Assembly (NCBI RefSeq): GCF_000972845.2
Contig: NC_040027.1
Coordinates: forward strand, 12,329,760-12,393,759
DNA from: Larimichthys crocea
Taxonomy: Eukaryota; Chordata; Actinopteri; Sciaenidae
Reading direction: 5' to 3'
DNA length: 64,000 nucleotides
The notes below the pieces were generated by a model. That model was not told the DNA's origin. It ran no database searches and saw only the letters and a program-made list of their open reading frames with translations. This document shows, in pieces, positions 13,501 to 24,700 of the stretch (position 1 is the first letter of the stretch; each line of letters begins with the position of its first letter). A program made the translations under genes and the position numbers.

Positions 13501-14802
13501 AGTCACTGGTGATTCATTTGTTCAACGTCAGACGTGAAGTCTGTACGGAGACAGAACGAGGGAAGACACGGCGAAGCAGTTTTAAATCACCTGTGTGGCA
13601 GCATTTTGAATTCCCTGTATACACAAATACAACTGGTGAGAAATGGACACACAAAACCAAAACAGCATGTATATATTGCAAGAGACTGCAACATATAGCG
13701 GCAACACAAAGCAGCATATCAGCCGCCAAAGTAACGTTAAGCCACCTCGAGAGTGAAAACTGCACATTACACCAGTTTAATGTGAGATTGTTTCTAAAGA
13801 AAGGAGATTTTTGTCATGTATTTTGTTGTTTAAATGTAAGTTGCACCTTTTTTTTTATTATAAGAGAACAGAAACTGTTTCAAGTTCAAGTTCAAGTCAG
13901 TATTGAAATTTCCTGTGCAAACGGCGTAAACATGAGATATCGAATATAAGTAAAAGATGTAGAAAATATACAAATCTAAAAATATATACAAGCTAAAGAC
14001 ATCCGTGTTGCAGTGTACTGGCATGCAAGTTTAATAAATAGTTTGTAGTTTTTCCTACAAATAAAAAGATAATTTAATTTGGTCATAATTTGTCTGTAGC
14101 TCATTTTGATTTTTAAAAAAATCGTATCGTGAACAAAAAAATCGTGAACCGTATCGACTTGAGTGTATCGTTACATCTTTACTCTGCACGTATTTAAATG
14201 TAGATCTCTCTCAGGTTAATTTTAACACGCGGTTACTGTGTCACAGGTTAAATCTGATGTTTGTTTACATGCTTTAACTTTAACAAAGTATCTGTCTGTG
14301 TAAAACGAGCTGAACTTGCACGTTTGTTCATCTTCGTGTCGCCGCATTGTCGGGAATGTAAACAAACCGGGCCGGTGACGTTAAGACAAAGTGACCCGCT
14401 CATGTTAACACAGGTCTTATCTTGAACTCTCCTTTGAATATGAGCTCCAGCTCCAGCAGCTGTAGCTGCAGCTTCACCCTCCAACACCAACAACTTTAAC
14501 CGCTTCAACTCCACCCGTGTCTCGGCTAGCATGTGCGGGCTAGCTCGGAGCAGCTAGGAAGCGGCGGCGGTCAAAATATAAATAAAAACAAAAACAAACA
14601 TCTTCCTGTCGACGGTAACACAGAGTTTAATTATCGCTAATGAAGTTGAAGCTCGTACCTCTGGTGCAGGCTGCTCTTGGACGGCTGGTTTCTCCTCTGG
14701 AACAGCAGCAACTCCGACCGACAACAGGAACACGGCGGCGGCGGCGAGCGGCAACAACACCCGGTGAACCGGCCCGCGTCCTCCGCCGACCGTGAGAGGC
14801 AT
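10580..14802 (-). CDS. tmem165: TMEM165, Golgi Mn2+/Ca2+ transporter of the GDT1/UPF0016 family
   Basis: TMEM165 imports manganese (and calcium) into the Golgi for glycosyltransferases; human loss causes CDG type IIk. Coding exons in order: 14802-14659, 13103-12878, 12778-12603, 11701-11525, 11362-11257, 10656-10580; total 906 nt, 301 aa against 324 in human. The two family hallmark motifs E-x-G-D-(K/R)-(T/S) are seen as ELGDKT (residues 87-92) and EWGDRS (225-230). Between the two membrane halves is a charged loop with GQEELEEVQAEIKKKDEE. The C-terminus is FSALFIKPEAGF. Exon 1 has an N-terminal hydrophobic segment. Start chosen at ATG 14802-14800 (MPLTVGGGRG); an in-frame upstream ATG at about 14856 would add 18 residues. 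It lies tandem to srd5a3, also a glycosylation gene. Confidence 0.95.
10845..10992 (+). mobile_element. tRNA-derived fish SINE in the last tmem165 intron
   Basis: It begins with an A-box-like GGCTCACCTGGTAGAGTGT and has a B-box-like GGGTTTAATCC about 45 bp later. The tail (GTGGCCCTTTGCTGTGTCAC, TCACTTTCCTGTCGC) matches the recurrent fish SINE also present at 61358. It is not a functional tRNA gene: no cloverleaf can be drawn beyond the promoter boxes. Confidence 0.7.
13331..14181 (+). mobile_element. hAT-like DNA transposon, about 851 bp, internally deleted
   Basis: The left end TAGGGATGTAACGA (13331) and the reverse complement of the right end, TAAAGATGTAACGA (14181), form a terminal inverted repeat. 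An 8-bp target duplication CTCTGCAC flanks it exactly (13323-13330 and 14182-14189), which is diagnostic for the hAT superfamily. Subterminal sequence is rich in ATCGCG and ATCGTATCG motifs. It sits in tmem165 intron 1. Only a BED-finger-like ORF remains inside, so it is non-autonomous. Confidence 0.85.
13509..13949 (+). pseudogene. hAT transposase N-terminal fragment with BED-type zinc finger
   Basis: A 146-codon open frame inside the hAT element. It contains KSPVWQHFEF, then CIYCKRL and a downstream LSHLESENC, the aromatic / C-x2-C / H-C spacing of BED fingers found at the N-terminus of hAT transposases and ZBED proteins. No RNase-H-like catalytic core or dimerisation domain follows, so this is a remnant rather than an active transposase. 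Whether it is transcribed cannot be told. Confidence 0.6.
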
Positions 14803-15154
14803 CGTCGCTTTTGGAAGTACCGAACCGAGTTGGACAGTCTGTCTACCGCGAATCACTTGATATCATCGGCGACAGCAGCAGCTAACTTCATATTAGCAGC
14901 CGACACTGGTGAGGGAGTCCTGGGTGAGATACACGTCACGATCACACCGACCCACGGCGGAAGTTAGCAGGCTGCCAGAGGAGAGAGAGATGATTGGACC
15001 GTACGGGTAAATGTGGGCGGTGACGTATGCTCAGGGGAGCTCAGTGATTGGACAATATTCCTGTCAGTAACAGTTGTAGTTCAACGCTTCAGAGACAAAA
15101 ACTACAACATTATCATGATAGGTTACACTGCAAGTTATTAAATACACTAATTAA

Positions 15155-16089
15155 AGGTGCAGTAAAATTTGGGGCTTTTTTTTCCAGAATAAGGCAAACA
15201 TGACAATATAATAACTATGTTTTCATGCATGTATAATCACCTGAAAATAAGAATCTTTTTATTTTGTTTCTTAAAAATGATCTACAGTGGGAGCGGGTCC
15301 TCTTTCATCGAGGCCGCCATGTTGAAACTCCATGTTTCTACAGTAGCCCAGAACAGACAAACTAAATAGTGACTGTAACTAGGGATTCACACACACCGCG
15401 GAAAGGCTGCGCCACGGTTTTGCTCCGTCCTCTGCCTGGTGTCAATTCACACCGGGCATGTGGCGGCAGCGTAGCGAGCCAGCCGTATTCACACGAGATC
15501 ATGCGAGAATCCTGAACGTATGCAAGACCCCGTGATAAACTGTGTATAAAGGAAACAACAAACAGCTGACTTTGCTTCTCCGAAATTGAAGAGATTATAA
15601 AAAGGATCTGTTGTGTGATAAATTATTGTGTGTTCTTCCACTTCAACAATTAGTCTCTCATCATTCATGTTGAGACCCTTTGATCGATTGACTGCTGACC
15701 TGGTGCCACCGGTCATGACCTAACGTTGATCTGAAGTTGCGATAAGCTACATGAACTGCATATTGTGTTTTATTTTGAAAGGGGGCGGAAGTGGCGGAAG
15801 TGTATTACATTTACAGATTTCCTGTCCGGTGCAATCTGCTCAGTTGAAATTCATGCGGTTTAGCAACGGCTCGTGTCAAAAACAGAAGTGCTAAGGAATG
15901 ACAGTGTGGCAGCGCGGAGAGTCGCTGCTGAGACGTTCCGTGGCGCTTACGTCCCCGGTGTGAATAAGGTTTAAACGGAGTCCTTTAAAGTGTTTTTGTC
16001 CGTTACACTAAGAAGGTGAGGGAGATGTGAGGGGATTGCAATGTAGCGATTAGACCACTAGGTGCAACTAAATTCTACACACTGGACCT
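15155..16089. mobile_element. TTAA-flanked MITE, copy A (interrupted)
   Basis: The left end AGGTGCAGTAAAATTTGG follows TTAA (15151-15154). The right end CTAAATTCTACACACTGGACCT precedes TTAA (16090-16093). The inverted termini and TTAA duplication suggest a piggyBac-type MITE. The middle matches copy B at 20116 (GCCGCCATGTTGAA and CCAGAACAGACAAAC in both). It is split by a second element at about 15384-15966. Confidence 0.7.
15384..15966. mobile_element. Second MITE nested inside MITE copy A
   Basis: The left end GATTCACACACACCGCGG with following GCGCCACGG is the approximate inverse of the right end, whose reverse complement reads TATTCACACCGGGG and then GCGCCACGG. A possible 3-bp duplication AGG flanks it (15381-15383 and 15967-15969). 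No ORF of note. Class uncertain; the 3-bp duplication would fit PIF/Harbinger. Confidence 0.55.
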
Positions 16090-16289
16090 TTAAAGACTTA
16101 AAATGCAAATACTGTGAATAATCTGTGGACACTATTTTACAATAAAAAACACAAAAATACATATGCTCTACAGGTTGGAAATCAATTATATTACCAATGT
16201 TATGAAATTGCAGTGTAGTGGATAAAATCATTAAAATAAGTGTGTAGAAAGGATTAAACTACGGAAGCCCTAAGCGGTCAAACATTCAT

Positions 16290-16640
16290 ACATTTTTACC
16301 AAGATAACAAGTTGACTTCATTTGTTTTCTGGAGATCAAGTTATTTTTGTCACTATCTTGAAATCACAAATGTTGTTATCCTGAGATAACGGGATGATTT
16401 TCTCAAGATAATGTAACTTGTTACCCAAGCTAACAACATAATTAATTCAAGATCTCGAGAAAACAATAGGATGATTTGGTAATCAATGCAGGAAACATCA
16501 TACAGTGGAGCAATGTCAGAGGAGCAGGATAATGTTGCAGTTGCAATGATTTAATATACCTCTATCCTTTTGTTTTTTCTCGAGATCTGGTATTAATTAT
16601 GGCATTATCTCAAGATCTCGAGAAAATTATTCCGGTTGTA
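16290..16640. repeat. Palindromic repeat built on TCTCGAGA cores
   Basis: AATTAATTCAAGATCTCGAG at about 16439 is inverted near 16570-16603 (CTCGAGATCTGGTATTAATT). Several related AAGATAAC / GAGATAAC units lie to the left (16300-16440). It resembles a fold-back or MITE family seen in fish genomes; ends not resolved. Confidence 0.5.
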
Positions 16641-16813
16641 TACATTTATTTCTTCTTTTTTTTCGTATCATAAGACACTTAGTCAAATTGAATTGTCTGA
16701 TCATCTTATGTTTTGAAATCTTTGCTATTAAGAAAGTTAAAATGTCCTTATGTTAACAACATAACTTATGAGTCATGACAAGATGAGTTTATATGTTTGA
16801 TAGAAAATGTGTC

Positions 16814-16819
16814 TTTATT
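16814..16819 (-). promoter_or_regulatory. srd5a3: Candidate srd5a3 poly(A) signal
   Basis: TTTATT on the plus strand is AATAAA on the minus strand, about 300 bp downstream of the srd5a3 stop codon. It is the first canonical signal after the stop that I found. Confidence 0.5.
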
Positions 16820-17115
16820 ACATTAATATTCCTTATAATAAAAATAAAAACAAGGCCTTGCAATGATAATGTGAGTAGCATTCTTCATTTCTTCATGTCA
16901 TTCGTTAAGAAACAGTTCACCTCTCACCTGGACAGACTTTCTGCAGCACTGCCACGCCTCACATTCACACTTGGGAGCTGTCTGCTATATTCAGCCTCGT
17001 CCTGTTGGCGACTGAGCAGCTTCACTCGGTCAAGAGCACCTTGAGAAAGCTGAGTTTTCTCTCACACCTTTCTAGGACTTTACAGTTTCTCGTAAAGAGT
17101 GTAAACACAAACTAT

Positions 17116-18770
17116 TCACAGCACGAATGGTATAAATGCTTTCCTGTGCTTTGGGTATGACTCATACTTGCTGATATAAAGGTCATGACAAAGCTGCGCT
17201 GCCAGCGCCTGGTTGAAGAGCACGTAAAGCACAACGAGCCACCAGGTGAGAGACAGGCCTCCAAAAACCAAGCTCAGTGAGACGTAGATCAACAGCTCAG
17301 CAAAGTAATGAGGGCATGACACCAGCTCGAACCAGCCTCCCTTCGGCACTCTGTGAGCCAGCGTCTCCACTGATCCTGAAAGACAACAAACAGAAAATAC
17401 ATCAGTCTCTATGTAGACCAGTGGTTTATGACACTATTCACTTAGCTATTAAGCATCTGTGTGAAGTTAAAGCTGCACTAATCATTGTTTATTTAGATCA
17501 CAAACAAAGAGAGCTTTCCGGCCTCACAACTCGCTCGAGTCCACCAGCAGCAGGGTTGTTTTCAGTTAATAAACCTCACTGTATGCCACATGTTTTGTGT
17601 AGCTCTTCATCCTGAGGATGCAAAGCAGTGGTAGTCTTACCTGTACCTACAGAATCTAATAGTTATGGTACTTTGGGAAATGGTCAGCAGCGATTAAGTA
17701 TACAGCATTTGCCTGAAAATGCTGGAATGCTTCTTCCAGCTTTGGAGCGAAGTATCTCAGAGCCTTGTTCATGAGTGATGGAAAAGACGGTGTGTGAATT
17801 CACACAGGATCAGAGGTACGGGGAGGGAGCTTGGACATGCAGAGGGAGCTCGTGTAGAGCCACTGCTCCTTCCCTTTGAAAGGCATAAAACTGGGAGGAG
17901 AGCCCAGGGCAGACCCAGATCCCGCTGCAGACACTACATAGCCCATCTGGCCTTGGAACGCCTCAGGATCACCCAAGAGGAGCTTGAATGCGTTGCTGGG
18001 GAGACGTCTGGAACGTCCTGCTCAAACTGCTGCCACCACAACCCGACACCGGATAAGAGGAAGGAAGTGGATGGATGGATTGCTTTGTAGTATGAGGCTC
18101 AAAACACAGAAACACTTACCTGACTTCCCAGTGCGGAGCCTGGCCAGCAGAACCATGGACTGATGCTGCATGAGTGAGGCACCAATGAAAAGAGCAATTC
18201 CTGCCACGTGAAACAAGTCCAGCTGAGAGAGGAGAGATCCAGTCCCTACAGAGACAAACACATATATCACTAACCATGTATCAGAAGCAGCGAACATTAG
18301 ATGTAGAGAGGCCTGACTTCAGTTGAACCTTTTCCCAGACGATCTGAGCAGAGCACCGTCAACCCCAGCACGACATAAAACCCCAGACCGAAGACATACT
18401 GCACCAAGTGCATGGCTCCATCAGAGAAAACACTGACGAACAGGCACTCGAGCAGCCTCCGGAGGGAGTGGACCCAGAGCAGCAGCTGCACCAGCAGAGT
18501 GGACAGCTGTGGGACTGCAGACAGCGTGAACACGGCGAATCAAAACAAGAAAACACACAAGCTTTAACTGTGACTGTAAAGCCTTACCATGACTGTCAGC
18601 GCTCGGCACAACTGTCCCAATGTCTAACACTCCTCTCAGCCATGATGGGTAGGAGTGATGCCTGAATGTGAGGTTCAGGTACAAGGCGAGAAGAAGACCG
18701 TTCCAGCCAACAGAGATGGCATAGAAGTGCCAGAACCACCTGAAAAAAGCAAAAATATGAATTTTGTGTC

Positions 18771-18805
<35 letters not shown>

Positions 18806-19763
18806 GTGGCAGTATAGCATTTTCTTTATAAGCACGGGTGCAGGTAATCCTCCGGGTTCATGGGGTCATGCGGTTTTTACCGCTCGCTCGCTGGCTCACT
18901 CACCTGGTTTCCGTTGTTTTGTCACATTATTATTATTTTTGCACCAAGATAATCATGTTTACTTTGTAACCTTTTGGATTATTAAATGGGAACATCACCC
19001 AAACGAAGAAAAACCTGTATGGACATTTGTTTGTAACGATGCACAAGTGACTACAGGAGGACAGGATAGTCGCTATAATAAACAACAACAACAATAATAA
19101 TGATATATCTATATAGATACACATAGAAATGTGTCATATAGCCTGTGCAAGGTGTGCATACATACATAACTGCAATATATAATATATCCACATGTATAAA
19201 TATGTTTATATATACACAGGTATGATATGATATATTATATATAATATATAGTATATACTATATGTATAATATGTGCATAATAAATACTGGACTGTACAAG
19301 ATATACATGCAATAAATAATATACTATGAACATGAATATTATGTAAATATAATGTGCCAGAAGATAATAATGTTGTATAAATATGATTTATAACATCAAT
19401 ATGGTTATTTTGTATTATATTAACACATATCACGTATGATATGAAGTATATAACTTTAGTTTTAGTATATAACTAAGTTTTTAAGATCCTAACAATGTAA
19501 TTAAACCCTCATCCTTCAGTTAAATGAATAAATGACACAGAAATGTGTCGTTACCGTTTCGGGACGTCAAACTGACGCAGCCAGTCGTGTCGTTTGACGG
19601 TTTGTTTGGTTTTTCCGTACCGGATCAGATCCTGAAATATGACGTGGAGACGACATGTTTCATATTTCCTCGGCAGGTGCGTGGATATTTTATGAGCACA
19701 GAAAGCTGCGAGGAAACACAGAGCCAGAGAAAACCAGAAAACATCAGCTGAGCTGAACATCAT
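17116..19763 (-). CDS. srd5a3: SRD5A3, ER polyprenal/polyprenol reductase of dolichol synthesis
   Basis: SRD5A3 is a steroid-5-alpha-reductase-fold ER membrane enzyme that saturates the terminal isoprene of polyprenal/polyprenol on the way to dolichol; human loss causes CDG type Iq. Coding exons: 19763-19555, 18739-18588, 18514-18329, 18245-18120, 17375-17116; total 933 nt, 310 aa against 318 in human. Family signatures: [12 protein letters not shown] and FDVPKR (exon 1), [17 protein letters not shown] (exon 3), [34 protein letters not shown] and [11 protein letters not shown] at the C-terminus. Start set at the ATG-ATG pair 19763-19758 ([11 protein letters not shown]); the frame stays open upstream to an ATG at 19838. 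Intron 3 is only 83 nt and has a weak donor (GTTCAA). It is divergent from kdr and tandem with tmem165. Confidence 0.95.
17790..18075 (+). mobile_element. Non-LTR retrotransposon 3' end in srd5a3 intron 4
   Basis: On the plus strand the translation includes [19 protein letters not shown] and EELECVAGE, then a degenerate GATAAGAGGAAGGAAGTGGA tail with ATGGATGGAT. This is the recurrent C-terminal remnant of a fish LINE reverse transcriptase plus its short tandem tail. It is antisense to srd5a3. Confidence 0.65.
18771..18805. repeat. (TAGA)n microsatellite
   Basis: About eight and a half TAGA units just upstream of srd5a3 exon 2, inside intron 1. Confidence 0.95.
19060..19460. repeat. AT-rich low-complexity segment of srd5a3 intron 1
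   Basis: Mostly ATA/TAT steps, with local palindromes such as the run around 19226-19268. No gene seen. Confidence 0.8.
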
Positions 19764-20115
19764 CTCCCAGCTCTGCGGGCGGCGTGGACTTTGTTTTGTG
19801 CGACAACGAAAAGAGACCGTCGGTAGAAACGGTCGCAACAGTTCCGGATGAAATGTGAAGGCACGGAAGCACCGAGTAATTATTTTATATCACGTTAATT
19901 AATTAAGTCAGGTGATTGTGTGAAATATGTCACACCCTGTGTCAACAAGAGGAGGAAAGCGTTTCAAACTTTGCACTCGATGATTTATACACATTGTTGG
20001 AAATGATACAGCAGGTGGCAGCACGTGGAGCCAACATGGGACACTCAGACCCTGATGATTATTTTTATTGTCACATAATCAAACTGTTTTATACAGAAGC
20101 CTCAAATACATTTAA

Positions 20116-20443
20116 AGACCCAGTTTGTAAGATTTAGGGAGCCCTATTTACAGAACATGGCCCAAATATAATATATAATATGCATAACTCTATTTTCATT
20201 AGTGTATAATTACCTTAGAGTGACACTTTAATACCAGCAGATACCTGGAGTCCGCCGTGTTGAACCACCATGCTTCTGCAGTAGCCTCCAGAACAGACAA
20301 ACCAAGCACTGGCTCGAGAGAGAAGAGCAAGTTTCACATCCACCGTGGTTCCTCCTTCACACTAGGAAAGATGAAGGAAGGAGGGTGAAGCGACAAGGTT
20401 GAAATCTGCAACTAGATGACACTGAATCCGACACACTGGACCT
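20116..20443. mobile_element. TTAA-flanked MITE, copy B (uninterrupted)
   Basis: The left end AGACCCAGTTTGTAAGATTT follows TTAA at 20112-20115; the right end CACACTGGACCT precedes TTAA at 20444-20447. At 328 bp it is the intact-length reference for copies A and C. It is upstream of srd5a3 and in the srd5a3-kdr interval. Confidence 0.75.
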
Positions 20444-20704
20444 TTAATCTAATATTACCGTATAAAAGAGCGAGAAAAGCAATAAATATGGAGGTGTCAC
20501 CTAAACCACAAAGACCTCATCTGCAGCCTGTGTTCATCTCCTACCTAAGTAGGTTATATTCTGTCTGCCGTTGGTCTCGACATATGTGGTTTGCACTGGA
20601 CAGAATGAGTATGAAAAAATGTAACAGGAAAAGTAACTAACAACTAGAACTGTCAGACAAATGTAGTGGAGTGAAATATTACATTTGTCTGTGAGGTGTC
20701 AAGG

Positions 20705-21485
20705 TGCGGCACGGCGGTGCAGTGGTTAGCACTGTTGCCTCACAGGTTCCTGGTTTGAATCCTGGCCTAGGTCCTTTCTCCAATCCACTTCATTTATATA
20801 GCATGATTTTTAGCAAACACAAGGTTTCCAAATACAATCAATAACACAATAGAAACACAATAAAAAAAGATGAAGTAGACAATAGAAAGATAAAAAACAA
20901 TAAAATAAAATAAATAAAAAGCACCGTCGCACACAAGATAAATAAAAAAAATGCATGTATACACATAAAATCAACACTCTACATGGCGTCAAAAGCCAAT
21001 GAGAAGAGGACAGGTGGGTTTTAAGAAGGGTTTTAAAATGAGATCGGCTAGGAGTGTAGGGGTGCAGCGGCTCAGAGAGGTAAGGTGGGGCAAGGCCATT
21101 CAAGGCTTTAAAAGCAAATAAAATAATTTTTAAAATGAATCCTAAAATGGACATGCAGCCAGTGGAGTGAAGCTAAAATCGGTGAAATGTTCTTATATTT
21201 GCTTGTGCCAGTTAAAAGACGTGCGGCAGCATTTTGTACCAGCTGAAGACGACTGATTCTGTGTGGAATTAATAACAAACCGGTTATTGATTCCACAATT
21301 GGCGACTCTCTCGCCCGTACTGTAAGTGTGAATGTGATCATGAATGGTTGTTTGTTTCTGTGAGGAACTGGACACTTGTCCAGGTTGTACGCCGCCTCTT
21401 GGTCTATGCCAGCTGGGATCAGATCCAGCTCCCCACGACCCTGATGAGGATGAGTATTCATGGAAAATGGATGGATTGATGTTCT
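20705..21485 (+). mobile_element. Fish tRNA-like SINE/MITE split by a LINE insertion
   Basis: The 5' part (20705-20781) reads GGCGGTGCAGTGGTTAGCAC and CAGGTTCCTGGTTTGAATCC. The 3' part (about 21295-21485) reads AATTGGCGACTCTC, GTAAGTGTGAATGTGATCAT and ends AAAATGGATGGATT. These are the two ends of one very common fish repeat. The internal section has been replaced by the inverted L2-like fragment described separately. Confidence 0.6.
20782..21294 (-). pseudogene. L2-like LINE reverse transcriptase C-terminal fragment
   Basis: On the minus strand two overlapping frames (joined by a frameshift near 21110-21150) encode RLQLVQNAAARLLTGTSKY, SPILASLHWL and FKALNGLAPPYLSEPLHPYT, a classic L2/Maui-clade RT C-terminus. 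The element's 3' end is a GCTATATAAATGAAG tail near 20790-20806. It is frameshifted and 5'-truncated, so not functional. Confidence 0.8.
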
Positions 21486-21734
21486 TGAGTAGAAGAAGAG
21501 TAAATGTACTCCACCATGGATTAAAAGTATTTTATAAGAGTTTCATCATCAAATGATGGGCATATTAAGTATAGCAATTTAAAGTCTGTATTATACAGTT
21601 ATAGAGTTATTGTTATACTTAGACCAATGTGTTGTACCCGATATGGTCATAATATGTTTTGTATGTACTACAGATAAGTGTGAAATAAAAACAACAATAT
21701 TTCTCTCAGTAGTGCAGTAGAAATATAAAGGAAG

Positions 21735-21773
21735 GCGCACACACGCGCGTGTGTGTGTGTGTGTGTGTGTGTT
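21735..21773. repeat. Alternating purine-pyrimidine tract
   Basis: GCGCACACACGCGCG followed by a (TG)n run, about 38 bp of unbroken alternation. Such sequence can adopt Z-DNA and also forms a short hairpin. It lies about 4 kb upstream of kdr. Confidence 0.8.
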
Positions 21774-21779
21774 GGTGTT

Positions 21780-24700
21780 TTATGTGTTCAAAGAAAACAT
21801 CTGGATCCAAAATATGAATCAGTTCATCACTCTTTGATCTTCAGGACAGCGTTACCAAACATGATGTCTGACCTCGCGGCCTTGGCACTTCACTCATGCT
21901 CATTTTTTTTGCTGAGCTTTCGTCTCACAGGTTCACAAGTCGCCCGCGTGTTCCTCCTCTCTACAATACAGTAATGTGTCAAAGGAAAAGAAGTGTGTTT
22001 GTGTGAAAAAGGCCTTTGAGGCATTAGAGTCCAGGATGCCTCTTAGAGGAGCACAGTATCCTGCCTGAGGAAGTGTGGACCGTTTCCTGCTTCCCTCCCT
22101 CCTCTGTCCTCAGTGTCCTCCTCCTTTTTTACTGTGCCAAGAGCTGGACCCTCATTGGGCCCCCTGAAGATTGCAGTCAAAGCTGGTGCTCCGTGGGCAC
22201 CATAAAATAAGATTTGTGTTGCAGGAAAGTTAAATCAGTTCAGGTTCAGACACAGACTGAGGAAAAAATAATCAGAGAAAAGGTTTTGTCTTAGCGCACA
22301 TGAGACACAGACTGTTGACTCTATACTCTTTCTTCATTGTTCTTATTCAACGGAGCGTACGATATATCCAGAGGCTTGTACATAATGTGGCAAACACTCC
22401 CTGTTTCAGTTTTCCTATAACAAAACTCAGAGACACAAATGCAGGGAAGCAGAAATTATATTAAAAAGTGTGACATTCTGAATTCAGATACCTTTCTGTT
22501 GGTCTACAGAGCATTAAATTGCTTCTTTACGCTTATATTTTACAGCTCTTTTCATGGCCTGGCACACCCAGAGATCCTCTGATGAACGTTTATCTATTTA
22601 TCCTTAAATCCACTGTACATTTTTCTGCAACTACACATAAACATATAACATAACATATTTACACATTGGAGTTAGATGAGTAGAAGATCAGTGCCACCAA
22701 GATGGAGCCAGCAGCCTGTTAGCTTATTTTTAGGATATTGCTGTTTAATTTAAACCAAGCAGTTTTAATTCATTTAATTTAATCCGTCGCTGGGAAATGA
22801 AGCCAATGTGGAAGTGCCAACGACTGTAATTCTTTGAGTGGCCACTTGAGGCTGGTTCCCTAAAGTGAGTCAGTCTCCATAAGTCCACATGTTCAAATGT
22901 CCAACTTCACAGCAAAAATAAACATGTTTACAAAAAACTGCGTTGGTGTCTATAGCTAATTTCCACGTTTATGCCCCCCTCAGTTGGTAAACTATCAATA
23001 ACAAGACTGCTATTTTACATTGAAATCAGCATAATGCAGGTTAATGAACATCTGACTATTTGTTTGTTTAGGTCTCCATACTCTTCATGTGGTCTCCATT
23101 TGTATTTTTAACAATACTTCTAGAACAGAAAACACATTAAAACAAATATTTGTAAAAATGGAAAACAAAAGTGGCCCTAAACAATTTCCTTGAGGAACTC
23201 CACACCTCCCTGCTCTTACCTCAGAATGACTACCATTTAGATGTAGTTATTGATTGCACTACATAATAATTTAGTCATTAGGCAGCCTCCTGAGCTTTAA
23301 TAATAACTCTTGTAGTTTGTGTATGACTACAATTGTGGCAGTTTATATTTTTGTTTTTTGTTGTCAGCTCTGACTCGTGCAAGCTTTTGTTCTTTGTTCC
23401 TGTGCATGGGTAACCAAACCAGTTAATTAATTAATCTTAACTTTAATTTACACATCAGTTTTGTAAAAGCTAACTTGCTTTACCTCGTGTTCTCTCAAGT
23501 GAGTTGTGTAAACTTCTCTCCACAGATTGCATCTGTGCTGTGTTCTTTTTTTGGGTCAATTACGACAATGCAGAGCTAACACACAAACAGTCTCCCTCTC
23601 TCTCTCTCTCTCTCTCTGTCGCTGAGTGCACCCATTCTTTTCTGTATTGAATTGTGGGACACTGACCTTTGAAATCCCTCTTGTGATCTCAGAACAATTC
23701 ACAGCTTTTTGCTTTTGAAGACTTTTGAATAGGAGTTGTTTTCAAATGTGACTATATCCCGTTTTAAAAGTGCATGTTGCAGATATCGCGTAAATATCAC
23801 CCACCTTAACACCCAAATATCTTAAATCAAGTATTATGCTCCACAGAACTTAAAACATTTCTTTAAAAATGAAATTTTTTTAGGTTTGCCTCTGAGTGGG
23901 CCAGAGTTCAAAGCAATCATCTCGTGTTGAATGTGGAAAACAAAAGCCGACAGAAAAATGGAAAATGTTTTCTTGTTTCCAGCTTTTCCAGAGTTAGTAC
24001 ATTTGGTGTCGAGTGTCCTCCAGGAAGCGTTGGTTAGGAGGAGGGTAGGCGGTTTTAGTAGGCAGGGAGTCCCTATAGAAGTGACCAGGCCAGGAAACAT
24101 GTGGATGTAGCACGTAACATAATACCCCATCATATCCCTCAGCCCTCCCGAATCTGTGCCAACATCAAAACACAAAGCTCACCCTCCTCCTCGTCAGGTG
24201 AGGTCACGTTGATCATGTTGAATTCCTGTGAAAAACATAATCTTCATCAGACATGAGCTGATCTGTTTTCTCTTTCTGCACACAAATTCTGAGGTTTAAT
24301 GAATGAATGAGTTTAATAAATTGGGACACCATTTACTGTTTTATTGTCCGAAATAATTGATTTGTTTTTCCAGCCTGCTGCTTTACAGCTTTCGTTCACT
24401 TCTCTTATCAGTGTGTATTTCCCTCAAGGTGTGGTGGAGACCAAAAACATAGCCAAAAGAGTTCATGTTGAATGTATATCCATCAGGTGGATTTATCTCC
24501 ATATTTAAATTACATTTTATTAATATAGAAGTTATCTAGACCCCACTCTTTATTTCCAGAGACCCAGAAATTCATATCTGCTGGAGATGTGAATAAGAAA
24601 CTGTTTACGAACAAGGTCACTTAGTTATGTTTAAATAAAAATCCGAACCACCAACCTCGAGGTTCACTTGGTGAAATTACATAAGTTGCTAAACTGTTTC

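Noticed and set aside
14803..14856. N-terminal extension of tmem165 by 18 residues from an upstream in-frame ATG
   Set aside because: The extension (MIRGRQTVQLGSV) is polar and precedes the hydrophobic N-terminal segment. The downstream ATG gives a more usual start, but transcript data could reverse this.
17116..19838. srd5a3 start at the upstream ATG 19838
   Set aside because: The added residues are basic and unlike the family N-terminus. The ATG-ATG at 19763 directly precedes the hydrophobic first membrane segment.
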